Assembly: GCA_026396495.1 (NCBI GenBank)
Contig: JAPLWR010000074.1
Location: 1,772 to 25,691, forward strand
Direction: 5' to 3'
From: Candidatus Magasanikiibacteriota bacterium
Lineage (GTDB): Bacteria; Patescibacteriota; Patescibacteriia; Magasanikbacterales; UBA10003
Length of the DNA: 23,920 bases
This document shows positions 20,197 to 23,920 of this stretch, piece after piece (the first letter of the stretch is position 1; the number at the start of each line of letters is the position of its first letter). The notes below the pieces were generated by a model. That model ran no database searches, was not told the DNA's origin, and saw only the letters and a program-made list of their open reading frames with translations. The position numbers and the translations under genes are program-made.

Positions 20197-20736
20197 TTAT
20201 TTCTCAATTAAAGGGAAACCAAGATAAGTAAACATTTTTTTAGCTTCTGCTTTATTTTTTGCAGTTGTTACAACAGTAACTTCTAAACCGTGAATTCTTT
20301 CTACTTCGTCTGGTCTAATTTCTGGAAAAGACAAATGTTCTTTAAAACCAATAGTTAAATTGCCATTTTCGTCAAAAGCTTTAGGCGAAAGTCCACGAAA
20401 ATCTCTCACACGTGGTAAGGCCACCTTGACCATTTTTTCCAAAAAATCATACATTCTCTTGCCTCTTAAAGTTACCTTAGCACCAACCACTTGGCCTGCG
20501 CGAAGTTTAAAGTTAGAAATAGATTTTTTTGCTTTGGTTAAAAGAGGTTTTTGACCAGTAATACGTCTCAAAGTGGCCTCGACTGCTTCAGCAACCTTAG
20601 GCTCTTTAAGAGATTTACCAAAACCAACGTTAACCACAACTTTGGTCATTTTTGGAACAGCATTAACATTCTTATAACCAAATTCTTTCATTAACTTACC
20701 GGCAACTTCTTTTTTGTATAATTCTTTAAAATTCAT
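20197..20736 (-). CDS. rplE: 50S ribosomal protein L5
   Basis: 5S rRNA-binding protein of the central protuberance. It contains [37 protein letters not shown] and the C-terminal [19 protein letters not shown] followed by LGFP. At 179 aa the length is standard. It lies 1 base after the rplX stop and 4 bases before the chosen rpsN start. Confidence 0.97.
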   Translation of the reverse strand: MNFKELYKKEVAGKLMKEFGYKNVNAVPKMTKVVVNVGFGKSLKEPKVAEAVEATLRRITGQKPLLTKAKKSISNFKLRAGQVVGAKVTLRGKRMYDFLEKMVKVALPRVRDFRGLSPKAFDENGNLTIGFKEHLSFPEIRPDEVERIHGLEVTVVTTAKNKAEAKKMFTYLGFPLIEK

Positions 20737-20737
20737 A

Positions 20738-21043
20738 TTAAATTACTTCTTTGCATTTTTTGCAAAATCTAACTTTTTTGTCAGCTTCTTTTCTATAACC
20801 AATCTTAACTGGTTTTTGACAGCGTTCACAAAAGATAGAAACATTGGATTCGGCTAAAGGAGCTGGCAATTCAATAATCTGACCTTTTTGTCCTTCTTTG
20901 CGAGCACGAATATGTTTTTTTAAAATATTAACGCCTTCCACTACTACTTTTCTAGAGTCAGCAAAAATCTGAATCACTTTACCGTGTTTTCCTTTATCTT
21001 TACCAGCGGTTACAATTATATTGTCGTTTGTTTTTAATTTCAT
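20738..21043 (-). CDS. rplX: 50S ribosomal protein L24
   Basis: Early assembly protein at the exit tunnel. The KOW motif is in NIIVTAGKDKGKHGKVIQIF (residues about 8-27), followed by KKHIRA. Two CxxC pairs (CERC and CKKC) in the second half form a zinc ribbon seen in many bacterial L24 proteins. At 101 aa the length is normal. It starts 5 bases after the rplN stop. Confidence 0.96.
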   Translation of the reverse strand: MKLKTNDNIIVTAGKDKGKHGKVIQIFADSRKVVVEGVNILKKHIRARKEGQKGQIIELPAPLAESNVSIFCERCQKPVKIGYRKEADKKVRFCKKCKEVI

Positions 21044-21048
21044 ATATG

Positions 21049-21420
21049 TTACAAAACTTCTGGAGCTAAAGAAATGATTTTAATATAACCTCTGTCGCGT
21101 AATTCTCTAGCCACTGGACCAAAAACACGGGTACCTTTTGGTTCTTTAGAAGCCTTATCAATGATTACAGCAGCATTATCATCAAATCTGATATAAGTAC
21201 CGTCTTTGCGTCTAATCTCTTTTCTAGAACGCACTAAAACAGCGGTAACCACTTCACTCTTCTTGACTGTACCATAAGGTGCAGCTTTTTTAACTGAAGC
21301 AGTAAAAATATCACCGATTGTTGAATAATGTTTTTTGTAGCCGCCCAAAACTCTAATACATTGGATAATTTTAGCTCCAGAGTTATCGGCGACATTAATC
21401 ATTGACCTATGCTGAATCAT
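21049..21420 (-). CDS. rplN: 50S ribosomal protein L14
   Basis: Contacts 16S rRNA in an intersubunit bridge. It starts [17 protein letters not shown] at 21420, close to the canonical MIQ..S.L.VADNSGA, and ends with [20 protein letters not shown]. At 123 aa the length is standard. A longer in-frame ATG at 21465 would overlap rpsQ and is not conserved. It begins 4 bases after rpsQ. Confidence 0.97.
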   Translation of the reverse strand: MIQHRSMINVADNSGAKIIQCIRVLGGYKKHYSTIGDIFTASVKKAAPYGTVKKSEVVTAVLVRSRKEIRRKDGTYIRFDDNAAVIIDKASKEPKGTRVFGPVARELRDRGYIKIISLAPEVL

Positions 21421-21424
21421 ACTA

Positions 21425-21637
21425 TTATTTTTTAAGACGACATTCCACAAAAGAAACCTTATCACCTAATTTATACTGATTTTTTTCATCATGAACATGA
21501 TAGCGTTTGCTAACAGTAAACTGTTTTTGATACTTCACATTTTTTTTCACTCTATCAACCTTAACCACAATAGTCTGAAGACCACCTTTAGATACCACTG
21601 TACCACTTAATTTTCTTATTTTTTTTGCTTTTTCCAT
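21425..21637 (-). CDS. rpsQ: 30S ribosomal protein S17
   Basis: OB-fold 16S rRNA binder. [20 protein letters not shown] and [20 protein letters not shown] are typical. At 70 aa it is on the short side of the family (about 80-90), with the C-terminal extension missing. It starts 1 base after the rpmC stop. Confidence 0.96.
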   Translation of the reverse strand: MEKAKKIRKLSGTVVSKGGLQTIVVKVDRVKKNVKYQKQFTVSKRYHVHDEKNQYKLGDKVSFVECRLKK

Positions 21638-21638
21638 A

Positions 21639-21827
21639 TTAATTTAAACCCTTTAAAATGGTCTTGATTCTAGCGACTGTCTTTTTAGCTTTGTTAATAT
21701 CTTTAACTGTTTTTAATTCTTTAGAAGCAACACGAAAACGTAATTCACGAACTTTTTCTTGTTCTTTTTTTAACTGGCTTTCTAACTCTTCACGATTGTG
21801 TTGTTTTAATTCTGCAATTTCTTTCAT
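21639..21827 (-). CDS. rpmC: 50S ribosomal protein L29
   Basis: Two-helix protein at the tunnel exit that helps bind SRP and trigger factor. The sequence has the usual LKQHNREELESQLKKEQEKV start and RELRFRVASKELK, then KKTVARIKTIL. At 62 aa the length is normal. It begins 5 bases after rplP and ends 1 base before rpsQ. Confidence 0.95.
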   Translation of the reverse strand: MKEIAELKQHNREELESQLKKEQEKVRELRFRVASKELKTVKDINKAKKTVARIKTILKGLN

Positions 21828-21832
21828 ATTTT

Positions 21833-22246
21833 TTATACTTTTTTAACAAAAGTACATTTAACAGGCAATTTATAAGCAGCTAAATGTAAAGCCTCTTTAG
21901 CAACAGATTCGTCAACTCCATCCATTTCAAACATAATAGTACCTGGTTTAACTGGAGCTACATAATAATCAACAGCACCTTTGCCACCACCCATAACGCT
22001 TTCATTACCATGGTTGGTAACTGGTTTATCTGGAAAGATTCTAATCCAAACTTTGCCACCTTTACGTAAAAATCTAGTGATAGTACGACGAGCGGCTTCA
22101 ATTTGTCTAGCATTAATCCAAGCAGGAGTCATGGCTTTTAAACCAAATGAACCGTAGGCTACATAAGTCTTAGCTGTAGCAATACCGGTATTTCTCCTTC
22201 TACCCTTGTGCCACTTTCTATGTTTTACTTTTTTAGGGAATAACAT
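21833..22246 (-). CDS. rplP: 50S ribosomal protein L16
   Basis: Positions tRNA in the A and P sites. MLFPKKVKHRKWHKGR, GSFGLKAM, INARQIEAARRTITR and GGGKGAVDYYVAPVKPG are diagnostic. At 137 aa the length is standard. It begins 14 bases after the rpsC stop with no Shine-Dalgarno. Confidence 0.97.
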   Translation of the reverse strand: MLFPKKVKHRKWHKGRRRNTGIATAKTYVAYGSFGLKAMTPAWINARQIEAARRTITRFLRKGGKVWIRIFPDKPVTNHGNESVMGGGKGAVDYYVAPVKPGTIMFEMDGVDESVAKEALHLAAYKLPVKCTFVKKV

Positions 22247-22260
22247 AACATCTTTGAAAA

Positions 22261-22938
22261 TTATTTATTGTCTGGATTAACGCTACCTTTTTTAGGGGTA
22301 TTAAAAATTTCTCCGCGATAAATCCAAATTTTAACACCAATCACACCAAAAATTGTATGGGCGATACCGGCAGCATAATCAATATCAGCACGTAAATTCT
22401 GTAAAGGAATTTTTCCGGAAACCAACATTTCACGTCTGGCAATTTCTGCACCATTTAAACGACCAGAAACCATTACTTTAACACCTTGGGCTCCGGCTTT
22501 TCTTACTCTTTCAATAGTAGTTTTTAAAATTCTTCTAAAAGGCATGCGTTTTTCTAAATCGGCCACCATGGACTGAATAACAATGTGAGAGGATAAATTA
22601 GGTTTGGCATATTCCTGAACATTCAATTTTAGATTGGAGTTTTTGCCAAAAAAATTCTTCTGTAAATCTTTTCTTAAATCCTCTACCCCAGCTCCGCCAC
22701 GTCCGATAATTAAACCTGGTTTGGCCACATTTAAAGTGATGACAATTTCCTTGACATTTCTTTCAATCTGAATGGAATCAATACCTGATTCTTTCAATTT
22801 CTTTTCCAAATGAGCTTTAATTTTTAAATCTTCGCGCAAAAACTTAGAGTATTGCACGCGATTTTGTGAAAACCATTTAGAATTCCACCTATAAATGGTG
22901 GCCATGCGGAAAATTGTTGGATGTACTTTGTGACCCAT
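22261..22938 (-). CDS. rpsC: 30S ribosomal protein S3
   Basis: Lines the mRNA entry channel. It begins MGHKVHPTIFRM; the KH domain has AKPGLIIGRGGAGVEDLRKD, and the C-domain has GRLNGAEIARREMLVSGKIP and IWIYRGEIF. At 225 aa the length is standard. It starts 5 bases after the rplV stop. Confidence 0.97.
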   Translation of the reverse strand: MGHKVHPTIFRMATIYRWNSKWFSQNRVQYSKFLREDLKIKAHLEKKLKESGIDSIQIERNVKEIVITLNVAKPGLIIGRGGAGVEDLRKDLQKNFFGKNSNLKLNVQEYAKPNLSSHIVIQSMVADLEKRMPFRRILKTTIERVRKAGAQGVKVMVSGRLNGAEIARREMLVSGKIPLQNLRADIDYAAGIAHTIFGVIGVKIWIYRGEIFNTPKKGSVNPDNK

Positions 22939-22943
22939 AAATT

Positions 22944-23288
22944 TTATTTTTGTTTTGCTCGATCTTCTATAACAATAGAAATGTGGCAGGTATGTTTCAT
23001 AATAGGAGCCGCGCGTCCAAAAGCTCTAGCGCGCCATCTCTTTAAAGAAGTACCTTGTCCAGCCACAATTGATTTAACAAATAAATTCTCTTTGGACATT
23101 TTAAAATTATGCACGGCGTCAGCCACGGCAGTATGTAACAATTTAGCTACAGGCTTAGCCGCAAGACGCTTGCTAAAACGCAAGATATTTTCTGCATCAA
23201 TAACTGATTTCCCGCGTAACAATTCTATCACCAACTCAACCTTGCGAGAAGACATTCTGATAAATTTTACTTGTGATTTAGTTTCCAT
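22944..23288 (-). CDS. rplV: 50S ribosomal protein L22
   Basis: Its beta-hairpin lines the peptide exit tunnel. FIRMSSRKVELVIELLRGK at the start and the hairpin-plus-tail GTSLKRWRARAFGRAAPIMK are typical, ending HISIVIED. At 114 aa the length is normal. It lies 19 bases downstream of rpsS. Confidence 0.96.
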   Translation of the reverse strand: METKSQVKFIRMSSRKVELVIELLRGKSVIDAENILRFSKRLAAKPVAKLLHTAVADAVHNFKMSKENLFVKSIVAGQGTSLKRWRARAFGRAAPIMKHTCHISIVIEDRAKQK

Positions 23289-23307
23289 ACTTAAAACTTA
23301 CTTCAAA

Positions 23308-23646
23308 TTATTTTTTTTTAGTATCAGCCTTAGCCGCAATCATGGCAGATTTTTCTGTCCCAGCTTGTTTGGTTTCCATATCTTTTTGCATCTTACCACC
23401 ATGTCTTACAAACTTTTTACTAGGAGAAAACTCACCTAATTTATGACCGACCATATTTTCTACAATAATCACTGGAATATGAAGTTTGCCATTATGAACA
23501 CCAATAGTAAAACTAACCATTTCAGGAGTAATTACAGAAACTCTGGACCAAGTTTTAATAACGGTCTTGTCCCCGGGCCTTAATTTGGCAATTTTTGCCA
23601 ACAATTTAGGATCGGTAAAGGCACCTTTTTTTAAACTTCTGCTCAT
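23308..23646 (-). CDS. rpsS: 30S ribosomal protein S19 with C-terminal extension
   Basis: S19 contacts tRNA-facing parts of the small-subunit head with S13. [24 protein letters not shown] and [16 protein letters not shown] are diagnostic. The protein is 112 aa, about 20 longer than the usual 92, because of a Lys-, Ala- and Met-rich tail after residue 90 ([19 protein letters not shown], then ADTKKK). It starts 9 bases after the rplB stop. Confidence 0.95.
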   Translation of the reverse strand: MSRSLKKGAFTDPKLLAKIAKLRPGDKTVIKTWSRVSVITPEMVSFTIGVHNGKLHIPVIIVENMVGHKLGEFSPSKKFVRHGGKMQKDMETKQAGTEKSAMIAAKADTKKK

Positions 23647-23655
23647 AAATTCAAG

Positions 23656-23920
23656 TTATTTTCTGCGTTTAATGATTAATTTGCTGCTCCATTTTTTGCG
23701 TCTTCTTGTCTTAACCCCCAAAGCTGGCTTACCCCATGGATCTTCTGGACGTGCCATACCAATTGGATTATGACCTTCTCCACCACCGTGTGGGTGATCA
23801 ACTGGATTCATAGCCTTACCTCTTACTGAAGGTCTCCAACCTAAATGTCTCTTTCTACCGGCCTTACCCCAACGGATCAAATTGTGATCTGGGTTGCTGA
23901 CTTGACCAACAGAAGCAGAA
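23656..23920 (-). CDS. rplB: 50S ribosomal protein L2, C-terminal part
   Basis: Essential for peptidyl transfer and subunit joining. The window holds only the C-terminal end of about 88 codons; the reading frame stays open to the right edge ([13 protein letters not shown] before IRWGKAGR), so the ATG at 23880 is internal. The catalytic-region motif [18 protein letters not shown] is present, with [18 protein letters not shown] near the end. It is the most upstream gene seen in the ribosomal operon. Confidence 0.96.
   Translation of the reverse strand, partial: SASVGQVSNPDHNLIRWGKAGRKRHLGWRPSVRGKAMNPVDHPHGGGEGHNPIGMARPEDPWGKPALGVKTRRRKKWSSKLIIKRRK

Overview
The window looks like a chromosomal segment of a low-G+C member of the Candidate Phyla Radiation (Patescibacteria). 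Four things point there. The S10/spc ribosomal operon has no gene for L30 between S5 and L15, and L30 is known to be missing across this group. The aspartyl-tRNA synthetase is the short archaeal/eukaryotic type. Intergenic gaps are very small. Almost no gene has a Shine-Dalgarno sequence. The standard code fits: no gene is broken by an in-frame TGA, so this is not a UGA=Gly lineage. I cannot place it below phylum level.

Layout from left to right. The 3' part of topA runs in from the left on the plus strand. Two small unrecognised minus-strand genes follow (1874-2536), clearly richer in G+C than their surroundings. Next are a plus-strand rel gene ((p)ppGpp synthetase/hydrolase), a convergent parA-parB pair, and a plus-strand unit of tRNA-Leu(CAA), a metallophosphoesterase and tRNA-Met(CAU). 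A minus-strand unit aspS-ybaK-like-scpA-scpB-dacA occupies 7128-11374. A plus-strand, G+C-rich unrecognised gene (11495-12208) lies between aspS and asnS. The rest is on the minus strand: map-ruvX-recO-asnS, adk alone, and the ribosomal operon rplB-rpsS-rplV-rpsC-rplP-rpmC-rpsQ-rplN-rplX-rplE-rpsN-rpsH-rplF-rplR-rpsE-rplO-secY, with rplB cut by the right edge.

The genes are mostly housekeeping: ribosome and Sec translocon, aminoacylation and editing, chromosome segregation and condensation (ParAB, ScpAB), DNA repair and topology, cell wall trimming and the stringent response. Transcription units are separated by intrinsic terminators, several bidirectional and overlapping stop codons or tRNA ends. 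Eight sigma70-like promoters, all with 17-bp spacers, can be read. Two divergent pairs overlap physically (parA/tRNA-Leu and aspS/11495 gene), and the parA and map transcripts appear leaderless or nearly so.

I see no CRISPR array, transposase, phage module or known defence system. The least explained content is the set of three G+C-rich genes, which alone carry perfect Shine-Dalgarno sequences and have their own promoters and terminators.
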